Shown: piece after piece, positions 42,602-54,844 of the stretch | Layout: each line of letters starts with the position of its first letter | Numbering within the stretch: the stretch's first letter is position 1 | Assembly (NCBI GenBank): GCA_022376465.1 | Contig: JACDTU010000006.1 | Location: 186,001-250,000, forward strand | DNA length: 64,000 nt | Direction: 5' to 3' | Source: Cubamyces lactineus | Taxonomy: Eukaryota; Basidiomycota; Agaricomycetes; Polyporales; Polyporaceae | Notes under the pieces: generated by a model | The model's database searches: none | The model's input: only the letters and a program-made list of their open reading frames with translations | What the model was told of the DNA's origin: nothing | Position numbers and translations under genes: made by a program

Positions 42602-43796
42602 CTCTGCCCTACAGACAACACGCTGATGCGCTTCTTTCAGCAGCAATATGTAACAGCGTGGATGGATCTGCGGTAGTTAGATTGCGGAATCCTGTCTGTA
42701 TTTCATTTGAACAATGTAGTCATTCTGTTTCATTCGCGGAATGTGCTCGTTGCAAGGGCAAGAGTAAGGCTGACCAAAATCCTCAATGGATGCTTGACTT
42801 GGGCGCGTCTCTCCATTTCACCAATGATATGGATGATTACATTGAGTATGCGCCGCTAAGTGAAGACATTGTCGTTCATACTGCGAATGGCATTGCCTTT
42901 GTAAAAGGATCTGGGACTATTCTTCTGAACTGTCCGTTACCATCTGGCGGTCACACGACAGTGCGCATCGCACCTGTCTACTTTATGCCAGATTTATCTA
43001 TCCGCCTTCTTTCTATGAGAGAATTCCTTCAGAAAGGAATGCAAGTGAGCGGAAATGCTGAGAGAGTCAGCATCTTGCAAAGATCAGGAAAGCCATTCCT
43101 GGTTTTTCATCCACGCACTCCCAATGACACTGTTTACTGTGTCGAGTCGCTTCACACGAGGGATGCGTTGTATATCTTTCCAACGGTCTGTAACCTTGAT
43201 TACCAGACCATGCACCGTCACTTGGGACATCCTTCCAAGGATGTACTAAGGCATGCAAGGGAACACACTGCAGATTTCCCTACCATTGAGTTCCCTAAGG
43301 AGGAACCTCTATGCCGCGGATGCGCAGAAGGGAAGATGCCCTTACGGTCCTTCCCGCCATCCGTTCGACGTGCTTCTCGTCCTTTTGAGCTTATTCACTC
43401 GGACTTGAAGTCATTCCCCGTCGACTCCTGCCACAAATACAAGTATGCGATCATGTTTCTCGATGATCATACATCGTATGCTTGGGCTGTGTGTCTGCGC
43501 TCCAAGGATGCTGCGCTCACAGCGACAAAACACTTCCTTGCCAACGTCGAGAATTAATTCAAGACGAAGGTACAGAAGTGGATGTCTGACAGTGGAGGAG
43601 AGTACAAGTCCAAAGCATTTGATGCATTGCTTAAGGACAAAGGCATAGAGATACTCCAGAGTGTTCCGCACCAGCCTCAGCAGAATGGCCGTGCTGAACG
43701 ACTCATGCGAACTCTCTCAGACAAGGCTGAAGCTATGCGCTTCGATGCCTGTCTACCACAATCATGATGGGAATTTGTGATTGAGCACGCTGTTCA

Positions 43797-44211
43797 TGTT
43801 ACGACGAGCCTAGATCGGTCACAGCAAGCGACGTCCTAGGGATCGGACCAGAGGTCTCCAGCAGTTCGAGTCAAGTAGAGGTTCAGAGGAATAGGCAATG
43901 GATAACCAGGTTGAGCTGAGGATCCCGAGTGGATCCTCCGGTCTTAGATACAGAAAAAGAGGCATAGACACGTCAGCGCCACGTAGGCGCCATGTACCGT
44001 GAGAGTCCAGTATAACTACGTAGAGTCAGGGCTGGGAATACAGGTGATGTGGCAATGATGTGGTGAAACAGGATAGGCTAGGAATACAACAACCGTGGGA
44101 TCAGTGGGAACAAGGATGACGTGGCATGGGAAAGGATGACGTGGCATAGTGGGAGCACAAGGAGGAGAGAAAAGGAAACTTCGTGACTGTGACACGGTGA
44201 GCGTCGTAACA
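43797..44211 (+). mobile_element. Solo LTR of family C, copy 2
   Basis: 415 bp from TGTTACGACGAGCC to GCGTCGTAACA, with duplication GTTCA on both sides (43792-43796 and 44212-44216). It sits in the integrase part of Copia-A, whose frame continues (HAV then HVYNRTPL) when it is skipped. Confidence 0.92.
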
Positions 44212-46126
44212 GTTCATGTGTATAACCGCACGCCTTTACGCCGCTTGAAGTGGCGAACCCCCTATGAGGCGTCGAATGACGAAGCTCCATCTATCAAACA
44301 CCTACGTGTGTTTGGGTGTGGTGCCTATGTGCACTTACCGCCTGCAGTACGAACCAATAAGCTCTCGCCTAAGTCACAACTTATGGTGTACATCGGGGTC
44401 GCCCCCGGTGGTCATGGCTTTAGGTTCATGCAGTCACCCAACAACGTTATATTCACGTCAGCACATGCATTGTTCAACGAGAATATGTTCCCTAAATGTC
44501 CCACCAACCAGCGACATCGTACCTCTCGGATTGATGATCCAGAGGACGAAAACCCATCTGACCATGAACCAACCGTTCCTTTGGGCCCTGATGATGATGA
44601 TGAGCCACGTCATCCTCCCCACCAACCTCTTGAAAGGAGACAGGAGCAGGAGCATGACGATGCACCTGAGACGCCACCCTGTGTGCTGGAATTGCCGCCT
44701 ACGCCTCAGAAGCCTAGGCGTGCAACACATGAGCGGAGAGTACCAGTTCGCCCAGGCAATGTGTATGGAGAGTCACGGCATCCCGTACAACAGTTCAAGG
44801 AGATTGAGAAGCAGGGGGAGTGGAAAAAGATTGTTGGTGAGCAGCCGGGTCGCTCCCGCGCCACTGGCAAGTCTCAGTCAGAATCTGTTCCCGGCAGTAG
44901 TTTTGCACCACCTGCTCCAAGCAACATACCTGCTCCATCCGCCTCGGGAGAAGTGTCTGGCAGCGCATCTGATCATGGCTCAGGTCACTCTTCAGACAAG
45001 GTCGAAGATGCCCTGCGCACCATGCAAGATGAACTGGCCCTGGCACAACTATGCCGGGAAGGGGGAGTAGGACTTATCAACTATCTGCTCATGAAAGCAG
45101 TGCCACCAGTTGATGAGAATCTGCCCAATACGTCCAACGTTAGAGAGTGGACTTACTGTGACATTGCTCGCCTACCACCGGCTGAGCAGAAGGAATGGAA
45201 GGCTGCTTGCCGTGAGGAGCTAGAGGCACTCCGACGGCGAAAAGTCTTTGAGTTGGTTGACCGCCCTAAAGGGCGCAAGGTCATAAAGAACCAATGGGTA
45301 TTTGACGTCAAATCTGACGGTCAAAAGAAGGCCAGGCTTGTAGCCAAGGGTTTCTCCCAGGTCGAAGGTGTCGACTATGACCAGATCTTCTCACCAGTTG
45401 TTCGCTTCGAGACTGTGCGGCTTTTGCTTGCACTCTCAGCGCTTGAAGACTGGTACATCACTGGACTCGATGTCCGTACTGCTTACCTTTATGGAAAGCT
45501 TGATGAGGAGATCTACATGGAACAACCTGAAGGCTTTGCAGCCAAAGGCCAGGAGCACAAAGTCCTCTGACTACTGCGTGCTCTATATGGACTTAAGCAA
45601 GCAGGTCTTGCATGGTGGCGCACCCTGAATGAGTCCATGAAAGAGCTAGGCTTCAAATGCTTAGTCTCTGATGCCGGAATCTTCATCTTTAGGGACGAGA
45701 ACGGCAACATGGTCATCATCATTGTACATGTCAATGACGCCCTCTTCTGTGGACGGAGCAAGGCACTCGTCAATAAGATGAAGGCCAAGTTCATGGAGAA
45801 GTGGGAATGCAGAGACCTTGGCGAAGTCAAGGAATTCCTGCGTATGCGCATCCAGCGTAGAGGTCAAACAATCTGTATTGATCAGTGCGCCTACCTGGAG
45901 AAAGTGCTTCTGCGATGCGGTATGCAGAACGTGAAGCCTGCGCCTACTCCACTGCCGGCAGGGTATCACCCAGAGCCAAATAATCAACCAGTGGATCCCA
46001 TTCTCCGTTCTAGGTTCCAGACCGTCATCGGGTCCTTGCTGTATATCATGCTAGGCACTCGACCTGACATTGCTTTTACCGTGACCAAACTATCCCAGTT
46101 TGCTGTGAATCCTTCGCAAGAGCACC

Positions 46127-46819
46127 TGTTACGCTCCGTGCTGTAACCCCGAAGCCCGATCCCCGAACCCCCGTACCCCGCTCCTTACTCCGCGTTACGT
46201 ACTCCGTTCCTCCGTACTCCGCTCTTCCGTACCCCGTACCCCCGACTCCGTTCTCCGTACTCCGCACTTCGTACTCCGTACTTCGGACTTCCCCCGACCC
46301 CATGACTTACATGTCTCAGATAACCCCTCATGGCGCTACCTACATGAGGCTTTTGCTTACTGAGCTATCTACGTTATCTTACCCTTGGCAAGTTACTTCG
46401 TACTTTCGTTCTACTCCTTCCTATCACGTACATCTCTTATTGTTTCTATCGGGTTTCTGACTTAGTATAAATACTGCCCCGGAATGTAGTAGCTACTCAG
46501 TTCGGAAATCTCGTTATACCCATTACTGGTTCAACTCGTAGTCCGACACTCAACCCCGACCCTCTAGTCCGACCAACCTTCGTTCCCTTCCTACCAACCC
46601 CTTCAACCCAACCCCGTTCCCAAGTCCGACCTTCGTCCCGTCAAGTCCGTACTCCGAAGTCCGCAAATAGAGGACACCGAGTCGGAACCCGTGCGTTACT
46701 AATAGTTTCGCGAAAGTCCTCACCCCAGTGCTAGTCCGACCTCCGGTCGTACTCCGACCCCGAACTCCGTCCAAGTCCCGACCACCGGAGTTGTACCCCC
46801 GGACGGCACGGTCCTAACA
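46127..46819 (+). repeat. 5' LTR of gypsy B2
   Basis: 693 bp with many CTCCG/GTACTCCG short repeats in its first part. A TATAAATA box near 46465-46472 is followed about 34 nt later by AGTTCGGAAAT (46499-46509), the presumed RNA 5' end used for self-priming. Confidence 0.92.
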
Positions 46820-46821
46820 GT

Positions 46822-46832
46822 ATTTCCGAACT
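46822..46832 (+). other. Self-priming site of gypsy B2
   Basis: ATTTCCGAACT, two nt after the LTR, is the exact reverse complement of AGTTCGGAAAT at 46499-46509. In B1 both partners carry the compensating change (CAGAAA with TTTCTG), which supports real pairing. Confidence 0.85.
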
Positions 46833-46850
46833 CACCGGGTTTCACTCAAT

Positions 46851-48320
46851 ATGTCCACTCGAACCGTAGTCCGCACTCAGACGCAATCTCGCGCCCTAGA
46901 GCAAGAAGACCCCGCCGAGAACTGGAGTGGCTGGACAGCTCGCCGAGGCGACTCAGCGACGCAAGAAGAAGCTACTCCGAGCCGCCGCGGGCAGTTCGCT
47001 CGAACAATCGTCGAAGCGTCCTCCGATGGGGACGACGAAGGTGACCCGCCTCAGCCTCTGGTCATCTCTACCGCGACTGCCTCGCAGGTACCCCGCGAGC
47101 CATCTCCGGGGAACCCGTTCTCCGAGGGTCAGCCTTCAGGTCCGAGCCGCGGGCCTCCGGGTCCGCCTAGTCCTCCAGGTCCGCCGGGCCCTCCAGGACC
47201 GCCAGGCCCTCCGGACAACGACCCGCAAGGGCCGGGAGACGACGACACTAGCTCAAGCTCGGACTCCTCCGACTCCGAAGACCGGGTTCAGTCGCAACTA
47301 GCGACCGCGATCTCTCTCATCGCGCGTACCCTCGAACGTACTACCGCTCCAACTCCGGCGGTTACCCAACCTTCGAACAACGAGCGGCACAACGTCCGCG
47401 AGCCGGACCAGTTCGACGGGTCCGACCCCAACAAACTCCGGTCTTTCTTCACGCAGTTGGAACTTGTCTTCAAGGCCCGACCCCGAACCTTCGACTCCGA
47501 TGAGAAGAAGGTGACCTACGCCATCTCCTTCCTCAAGGGCACCGCGCTACAGTGGTTCGAGCCCTACCTCCTCGAAGGCGACTCGGACAACCCCCCCATC
47601 TTCCTTACATCCTACGACCACTTCCAGAAGGAACTCCGAGTGAACTTCGGTCCTTACGACGCCTCCGGAGCTGCGGAGCATGAGCTGATGAACCTCCGGA
47701 TGGGCGACAACCAGCGGATAGCTAAGTACATCACTCAGTTCACCCGCCTCGCTACTCAAGTCCGTTGGGGTAATGCTCCGCTCCGGTACCGGTTCTACGA
47801 CGGACTTCCGAACCGTCTCAAGGACCGCATCTCCGAGGTCGGCAAGCCCGAGACCCTGGTGGCCCTTCGCGACCTCGCGCAGTCGATCGACAACCGCTAC
47901 TGGGAGCGCAAGGCCGAGGTCTCGCGCGAGTCCGGACCTTCGAAGTCCGGTAACAAGTCGACCTCCGACTCCAAGTCCTCCAACTCCGGCAACAAGTCCG
48001 GAGGTAACAACTCCGGACAGGCCTCCTCGTCTACCCCGTCCAAGTCCGGCAATTCCGGTACTTCGTCGAAGTCTCCTAAGACTCCGAAGACCCCGGCCAA
48101 GACGTACACCGACAAGCTCGGTAAGGACGGAAAACTCACCCCCGAGGAGCGTCAACGCCGTTTCGCCAACAATCTCTGTCTCTTCTGCGGTGGAGCTGGT
48201 CATACCGCGAGTGCTTGTCCGAAGAAGACCTCGTCCGCGACTAAGGGTCGCGCCGCTCAAGCCAACCCCGCTCCCGCTGCGCCCGCTCCGGCTGCAGCCC
48301 CGAAGGAGACAAAAAATTAG
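46851..48320 (+). CDS. gag: Gypsy B2 Gag with zinc knuckle
   Basis: 489 residues from the first ATG after the primer-binding site. The N-terminal third is disordered, with a collagen-like Pro-Gly run (about 95-120) and a serine-rich acidic stretch. The capsid-like part follows (FDGSDPNKLRSFFTQLEL, ALQWFEPYL, FDGLPNRLKD-like motif). Then a Ser/Lys/Gly-rich linker leads to a CCHC knuckle CLFCGGAGHTASACP near residue 450. It ends in AAPKETKN and a TAG that directly follows the slippery heptamer. It forms the particle shell and binds RNA. Confidence 0.93.
   Translation: MSTRTVVRTQTQSRALEQEDPAENWSGWTARRGDSATQEEATPSRRGQFARTIVEASSDGDDEGDPPQPLVISTATASQVPREPSPGNPFSEGQPSGPSRGPPGPPSPPGPPGPPGPPGPPDNDPQGPGDDDTSSSSDSSDSEDRVQSQLATAISLIARTLERTTAPTPAVTQPSNNERHNVREPDQFDGSDPNKLRSFFTQLELVFKARPRTFDSDEKKVTYAISFLKGTALQWFEPYLLEGDSDNPPIFLTSYDHFQKELRVNFGPYDASGAAEHELMNLRMGDNQRIAKYITQFTRLATQVRWGNAPLRYRFYDGLPNRLKDRISEVGKPETLVALRDLAQSIDNRYWERKAEVSRESGPSKSGNKSTSDSKSSNSGNKSGGNNSGQASSSTPSKSGNSGTSSKSPKTPKTPAKTYTDKLGKDGKLTPEERQRRFANNLCLFCGGAGHTASACPKKTSSATKGRAAQANPAPAAPAPAAAPKETKN
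48311..48317 (+). promoter_or_regulatory. -1 frameshift site between gag and pol (B2)
   Basis: Gag codons ACA AAA AAT TAG give the heptamer A AAA AAT directly before the stop. Slipping back one base enters the pol frame, which is open through 48434 with no AUG before the protease. The layout is the same as in family A, with a different heptamer. Confidence 0.75.
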
Positions 48321-51300
48321 TCCGCGGTCCTCCGAACTCCGTACCCCGTGAGGACCGCGTTGACTCCTCCGGTACGGAGATCCTCAGGCTCAACGCGTCC
48401 GCTCTTTCCGACCCCCATGCACTCTTCCTCGACTTGTACTCCGATCCTATCCCAACTCCGTTCCGCGCCCTTATCGACTCCGGTTCCTCCCATTGTTTCA
48501 TCGACTCCGATTTCGCGACTATGTATCAACTCCCAACTACCGCCGTAACCCCGCTCCGTCTACAGCTTTTTGACGGTACTTCTAACCACCTGATTACTTC
48601 GTTTACCACTCTGCCCGTACATTTCCCGTCTGGAGAAGTCCTCAATATAGATTTCTATGTTACTCCGCTCGACAAGTCCGTGTCTGCCGTTCTGGGATAC
48701 AGCTGGCTCTCCGCCTACAATCCGTTGATTGACTGGAAGAAGCGCAGCATCCAATTCCGTTCCGCACCCCCGCCGCGTCCTGTTTCTGACACCATGGTAC
48801 CCCCGCCAGCTCCGGCTGAGCGTACTCCGTCTACTCCGGCTACTCCGGAACTACCGACTTCTCCTACTCCGACCTCCGTACCCCGGATCTCCCTTGTGAA
48901 CGCTGCTGCTTTCGCTCGGGCTTGCAAACTCCCGGGGTCCGCGAGCTATACCCTGAACCTGTCTACCCCGGACTTGGCTACTGCGCGGAGTTCGTCCATC
49001 TCCGACTCTCCCCCGGACCTCACCGGAGTTCCGGAGGAGTACCACGAGTTTGCGGACGTCTTCAGCAAGACCAAGGCCGACATCCTACCGGAGCATCGCC
49101 CCTACGACTTAAAGATCGACCTGGAAGAAGGGGCTACTCCGCCACTCGGACCTATTTACTCCCTCTCAAAACTCGAGCTCGACACGCTTCGGGAGTATAT
49201 TGACGAGAACCTCCGATCGGGGTTCATACGTCCGTCCAACTCTCCCTGCGGAGCTCCCGTCCTCTTCGTCAAAAAGAAGGACGGATCTCTTCGCCTTTGC
49301 GTGGACTACCGGGGCTTGAATAAGATCACCCGGAAGGACCGCTACCCCCTTCCTCTCGTCTCGGACTTGCTGGACGCGCCTCGGAAGGCCCGGATCTATA
49401 CCAAAATCGACCTCCGTCACGCCTACAACCTAGTCCGCATAGCTCCCGGAGATGAGTGGAAGACCGCGTTTCGGACCCGCTATGGGTCTTTCGAATGGTT
49501 AGTCATGCCGTTCGGACTTTCTAACGCGCCCGCTGCTTTCCAGCGGTTCGTCAATGACATCTTCGCGGACATGCTCGATGTGTGCGTCATCGTCTACCTG
49601 GACGACATCCTCATCTACTCCGACAACCCCGAGCAACACCGCAAGCACGTCAAAGAGGTACTCCGGCGACTCCGCAAGCACCGGCTTTATGCCCGCGCTG
49701 ACAAGTGCGAGTTCCACACCGACTCCGTCGAGTACCTCGGTTACATCCTCTCTCCCACCGGACTCACCATGGCGGAGTCGAAGGTTAAGGCGATCTTGGA
49801 TTGGCCTGAACCCCGGAAGGTCCGCGACATACAGTCGTTCCTGGGGTTCGCGAACTTCTATCGACGGTTTATTCCAAACTACTCCGAGATCGTACTACCG
49901 CTGACCCGCTTAACCCGCAAGTCCGTGCCTTGGCACTTCTCCGAGGAATGTCGGAGTTCGTTTAACGCTCTCAAGAAGGCGTTCACGACAGCTCCGGTAC
50001 TACACCACTGGATGCCCGACCGACCCCTCACCGTCGAGACTGACGCCTCGGACTACGCCATCGCCGGCATTCTCTCCCTTACCACCGAGTCCGGTGAACT
50101 CCACCCCATTGCCTTCCACTCCCGCACCTTGACCGGCGCGGAGTTGAACTACGACACCCACGACAAGGAACTCCTCGCGATCTTCGAATGTTTCAAGACC
50201 TGGCGGCACTACCTCGAAGGTTCGGCAACCCCGATCGACGTTGTCACGGACCACAAGAATTTGGTATACTTCGCGACTACGAAGTTACTGACCCGCCGTC
50301 AAGCCCGATGGTCGGAGTTCCTCTCGCAGTTCAACCTCGTAGTCCGGTTCCGGCCAGGTAAGCTTGGAGCGAAGCCCGACGCACTGACACGCCGTTGGGA
50401 CGTCTACCCAAAAGAGGGGGGCAGTGACTACTCCGTCGTCAACCCACACAACTACCGACCGGTTTTCACCCAGGAGCAGCTCGCCGCGTCCCTCCGGGCT
50501 ACCTACCTCCGACCCCCCGTACTCCGAGCTTCCTTCGTCCTCGACTCCGAACAACTCCTCTCGGACATCAAGTCCGCTCAAGCAACCCCGACTCCTGACC
50601 CCGAACTATCTGCTGCACTCAAGCTCGCCTCCGAAGGTAACTCCCGATGGTCCCGCGATGAAGACGGGCTACTCCGACTCTCAGGTCGAGTCTATGTCCC
50701 GAACTCCGGCGACCTCCGCCTTCGCGTACTCCGAGCTTGTCACGACCACCCTACTGCCGGACACTGGGGACAGAACAAGACGCAAGCCCTGGTCCTGCGG
50801 GACTACGCCTGGCCCGGACTTCGACTCTTCGTCCGGGACTATTGTAAGTCCTGTACTACCTGTGCGCGAGCTAAAGTCCCCCGGCATCTCCCCTACGGTA
50901 CTTTGAAGCAACTCCCGATCCCTGAGCGACCCTGGAACTCCATCTCCATGGACCTCATCGAGCAACTCCCGAACTCCGCTGGCTACACCGCGATCCTGGT
51001 GGTAGTCGACAGGCTCACTAAGCAAGGTATATTCATCCCTACCCACGACACGCTTACAGCCTCGGAGTTAGCGGACTTGTTCGTACTCCATGTGTTCTCC
51101 AAGCACGGAGTTCCCTCGCACGTTACCTCCGACCGGGGCTCGGAGTTCGTCTCTCACTTCTTCTGCTCCCTCGGTAAGGCCCTCGACATGCGCCTTCACT
51201 TCACCTCCGGTTACCACCCGGAAGGCGACGGTCAAACCGAGCGGGTTAACCAGACCCTCGAGCAGTACCTCCGGATCTATTCGAACTACCAGCAGGACAA

Positions 51301-52033
51301 CTGGTCCCAACTCCTTCCCTTGGCGGAGTTCGCGTACAACAATGCTCCGTCCGCAACTACCGGTATATCCCCGTTCTTCGCGAACAAGGGCTACAACCCC
51401 GCCATCTCCGTCTACCCCGAGCGGGACCTCACCTCCGCTCGAGCTCGCGACTACGCTGTCGACCTCGACGAACTTCACACCCAACTCCGACAGCAGATCG
51501 CCGAAGCCCAGGCCCGGTACCAAGTACAGGCGGACAAACACCGTCTACCCGCGCCGGACTTCAAGGTCGGAGATCAGGTCTATGTCCGAGCTCAGCACAT
51601 CCGGACTACTCGTCCCTCCAAAAAGTTGTCCGAGAAGTTCTTAGGTCCGTTCACTATCATCGCGCAGGTCGGAACTCACTCCTTCACCCTCCGACTACCG
51701 GACTCTATGCGCGCGGTACACCCCGTTTTCCATGTCTCACAACTCGAGCCTGCAACTCCGAACACCATCCCCGGCCGCGTCCAAACTCCGCCACCTCCGA
51801 TCCTGGTGGACGGAGAACCGGAGTACGAGATTTCGGAGATCCTCGACTCCAAGATTGACCGCCGGCGTCGGAGTTGTCAACTCCTGTACCTAGTCCGATG
51901 GGCAGGCTACGAAGGTACGGACGAAGAAACTTCGTGGATCTTGGCCACGGAGCTCGGACATGCCCAGGAGCTAGTTTCGGACTTCCACGCAGCTTACCCG
52001 GACAAGCCCGGACCTCTTGCTAAATTGTCTTGA
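48315..52033 (+). CDS. pol: Gypsy B2 Pol polyprotein (protease, RT, RNase H, integrase, chromodomain)
   Basis: The -1 frame after gag gives about 1,239 codons. Protease: LIDSGSSHCFID near 48470. RT: YLDD at 49595-49606 within VYLDDILIYSD. RNase H: VETDASDYAIAG near 50035. Integrase: GHWGQNKTQ and CTTCARAK (HHCC), D in SMDLIEQLP, D in SDRGSEF, E in DGQTERVNQ. A C-terminal chromodomain is seen in YLVRWAGYEGTDEETSW. All catalytic residues that I can check are present and the frame is unbroken, so the enzyme set looks functional. Confidence 0.94.
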
Positions 52034-52140
52034 AGTTCACACGCGGAGTTCTCACCAGCAGATTTCTTTCTATACTCCTCCGCACTCGGACTACAAGATA
52101 CTAGCTACGAAGTCCGAGGTCCGAAGTCCGTACTACCGCC

Positions 52141-53535
52141 CTACTCCGCCATGTCCATGTCCGCCGGGTCCTCCGGCCCCTTCCCCTCCTTCGCGCCCTC
52201 GCCCTGCTCCTCCTCCTCCTCACCGGACTTGCCCCGCGCGGACTTGTCCAACCCCGACCCATTCTCCTCCTCCCAGTCCGACCCAGCAACCCCCGCCCGC
52301 TCCAGCGCGTCCGCGATCGCGTCCTCCTTGTCCTGCGAGGTGATCTCAAGGATCTCCCGCAGCATAGTCCCGAACTCCGTCGCGAGTTCGGACTTCACCG
52401 CCTCGCGGACGGCCTCGCCGATGACGGCCTTCAACTCCTTCCGCACGATCTTGGCGATGGCATCGCCAAGACCCCGGACCTCCTCCCGCATCATCTCCTC
52501 CCGCTGCTCCTCCTCGTCGACCAGCAGGTCGATGACCCGCCCCGCGGTGCGCCGGTTGCGCTGCACCGCGACGAGCAGGTGCTCGAGGAGCTCCCGGTCG
52601 GAGAGCTTCTCCGGGTCGTCGGACCACCGGAGGTCGGACTTCCCAACCTCCGGAAGTCCGGAGCTGGCGGACATCCGAGGGCCCGTCGACGAGCCTGCGA
52701 TGCTCGGGCCTCGGGCGACGACTGTTCGTGCTGGGGGGTTAATTCCGGGTGGCGCGACAAAGGTCCATCGGACCTCACCTGGCTGCAGCGGCTTCTCCGC
52801 CGCCTTCTCCACCGTCTTCTCCTTCTCCTTCTCCTTCCCCTTGCCCTTCTCCGCCCGCACCTTCTCCGAACTCCGAACTCCGGTGGGCGCGGGGGTCTCA
52901 AACCCGTCGTCGTCGACGACGATGGGGGCGGACTTGACCTTCTTGCGCTGCGGGCTTGGGGCCTCCTCCTTGCGCGCGATCCGGGCTTGGATGTCCGCGG
53001 GAAGTCCGCGGGCCCCGACGCACGCGCGCGACCGAGCTTTCTGGCATTGGACGCAACTCGACGTCCGTTTGCCCGCGCGGAACCGGCACGCGATTTGCTT
53101 CGCGGCGCACCGGTCGCACCTCGTCCTGTGGAACTCCGTTAGTCCGACCCCCGTACTCCGTACCCCGACCGGACTTACCGCGGGACGAGCAACTCCGCGT
53201 CGTCCTCTTCCTCCTCCGACTCCGGCTCCTCGTCCTCCGCGGGACGCTTGCTTCCCCGCGCGGAAGCCCCGGCCTTCGCGAGGGCAGCCTGGCGGATCAG
53301 CGCTGCTGCCTTCTGCGCGGCCTCGTACTCCGCGCGCTCTTTCTCCTCCCGTGCTCGCTCCTCCTCCGCTTTTCGCGCCCTGTAAACCACCGATTAGCCC
53401 GAACTCCGTACTCCGCAACCCCGGCAACCCCGGTACTTACGCTTCGGCTGCTGCGGCCTCCTCCGCCGCTGCCTTCATCCGGAGCTGCGCAAGGTGCGCC
53501 TCCAAAGCCTGGATGTTGTCGAGGGTTGAGGACAT
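52141..53535 (-). CDS. Antisense spliced gene in gypsy B2, Zn2Cys6-like protein
   Basis: On the strand opposite to gag-pol, three exons join in frame: 53535-53441, 53379-53179 and 53125-52141, giving about 426 residues. The introns are 61 and 53 nt, with consensus GTAAGT donors and a CTAAC branch site in the second. The N-terminus is Ala/Glu-rich and coiled-coil-like. A cysteine cluster at C102, C105, C112, C123, C126 and C134 has the spacing of fungal Zn(II)2Cys6 DNA-binding domains (CDRCAAKQIAC, then CVQCQKARSRAC). A lysine/glutamate-rich linker follows, then a helical region (SDRELLEHLLVAVQRNRR) and an acidic end. A TATA box lies 65 nt upstream. B1 keeps the 3' part open. It may regulate the element or bind its DNA; this is inference. 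Confidence 0.75.
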
Positions 53536-53599
53536 AGTGCTGGTGGTGGTGGTGGGAGACAAAGAGCGAGGACGAACTGGCTAAGTCTCACCCCCGTCT

Positions 53600-53606
53600 T
53601 ATATAC
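53600..53606 (-). promoter_or_regulatory. TATA box of the antisense gene
   Basis: Minus-strand GTATATAAGACG lies about 65 nt before the ATG at 53535 and inside the element between the gene and the 3' LTR, so the gene has its own promoter rather than using the LTR. Confidence 0.6.
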
Positions 53607-53742
53607 ACCTTTCTTCATCGATTCTGACCCTGCCCCGATTCTTGATCTCCGTTCCCTGGACTTATCGGATTACCTTTTTTGGACAGACTTCCATTTCCCT
53701 TCACTATAGGCCCTCAAGGGTTCGGGCCTAGGGGGGAGGCAC

Positions 53743-54435
53743 TGTTACGCTCCGTGCTGTAACCCCGAAGCCCGATCCCCGAACCCCCGTACCCCGCTCC
53801 TTACTCCGCGTTACGTACTCCGTTCCTCCGTACTCCGCTCTTCCGTACCCCGTACCCCCGACTCCGTTCTCCGTACTCCGCACTTCGTACTCCGTACTTC
53901 GGACTTCCCCCGACCCCATGACTTACATGTCTCAGATAACCCCTCATGGCGCTACCTACATGAGGCTTTTGCTTACTGAGCTATCTACGTTATCTTACCC
54001 TTGGCAAGTTACTTCGTACTTTCGTTCTACTCCTTCCTATCACGTACATCTCTTATTGTTTCTATCGGGTTTCTGACTTAGTATAAATACTGCCCCGGAA
54101 TGTAGTAGCTACTCAGTTCGGAAATCTCGTTATACCCATTACTGGTTCAACTCGTAGTCCGACACTCAACCCCGACCCTCTAGTCCGACCAACCTTCGTT
54201 CCCTTCCTACCAACCCCTTCAACCCAACCCCGTTCCCAAGTCCGACCTTCGTCCCGTCAAGTCCGTACTCCGAAGTCCGCAAATAGAGGACACCGAGTCG
54301 GAACCCGTGCGTTACTAATAGTTTCGCGAAAGTCCTCACCCCAGTGCTAGTCCGACCTCCGGTCGTACTCCGACCCCGAACTCCGTCCAAGTCCCGACCA
54401 CCGGAGTTGTACCCCCGGACGGCACGGTCCTAACA
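53743..54435 (+). repeat. 3' LTR of gypsy B2
   Basis: 693 bp, no difference from 46127-46819 seen by eye. Confidence 0.92.
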
Positions 54436-54844
54436 GCACCTCACTAAAGCGCTGTATATCTGTTGCTATCTTCTCGGGACCAGGTCTTACTCTTTGGTCT
54501 ACAATGGTGCTAGCGGTCTCGGCCTGTGCGCATGTACAGACTCTGATTGGGGATCTGACCCATTCACCCGACGGTCACAAACAGGATATTTCCTGAAGTT
54601 GGCTGGAGGGATTTTCAGCTGGCAATCTCACGCTCAGAAGACAGTTGCACACTCGTCAACTGAAGCCGAGTACATGGCAATCAGCAATTGCTCTCGCCAA
54701 GTAGTCTGGATCCGCAACCTTATGAGCGAGATCGGCTACGAGCTAGCTCCCATCCCAATTGCGGGAGACAGCCAGGGATCGCTCTTTATGAGCTCGAACC
54801 CTGTGACTGAGAGCCGGTCGAAACACATCGACATTCGCTACCAT

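Larger units (their letters stand above)
46127..54435 (+). mobile_element. Gypsy B2: full-length chromodomain element with an antisense gene
   Basis: LTRs of 693 bp at 46127-46819 and 53743-54435 look identical; the duplication is GCACC (46122-46126 and 54436-54440). Gag, Pol and the antisense gene are all open. The polypurine tract AGGGGGGAGG lies before the 3' LTR. It is inserted in the RT to RNase H spacer of Copia-A. Every feature needed for mobility is present, so it is a candidate active element. Confidence 0.95.

Noticed and set aside
52151..53584. Long plus-strand frame of 477 codons opposite the antisense gene
   Set aside because: Ser/Arg/Pro-rich shadow. The minus strand has the start, TATA box, splice sites and cysteine cluster.
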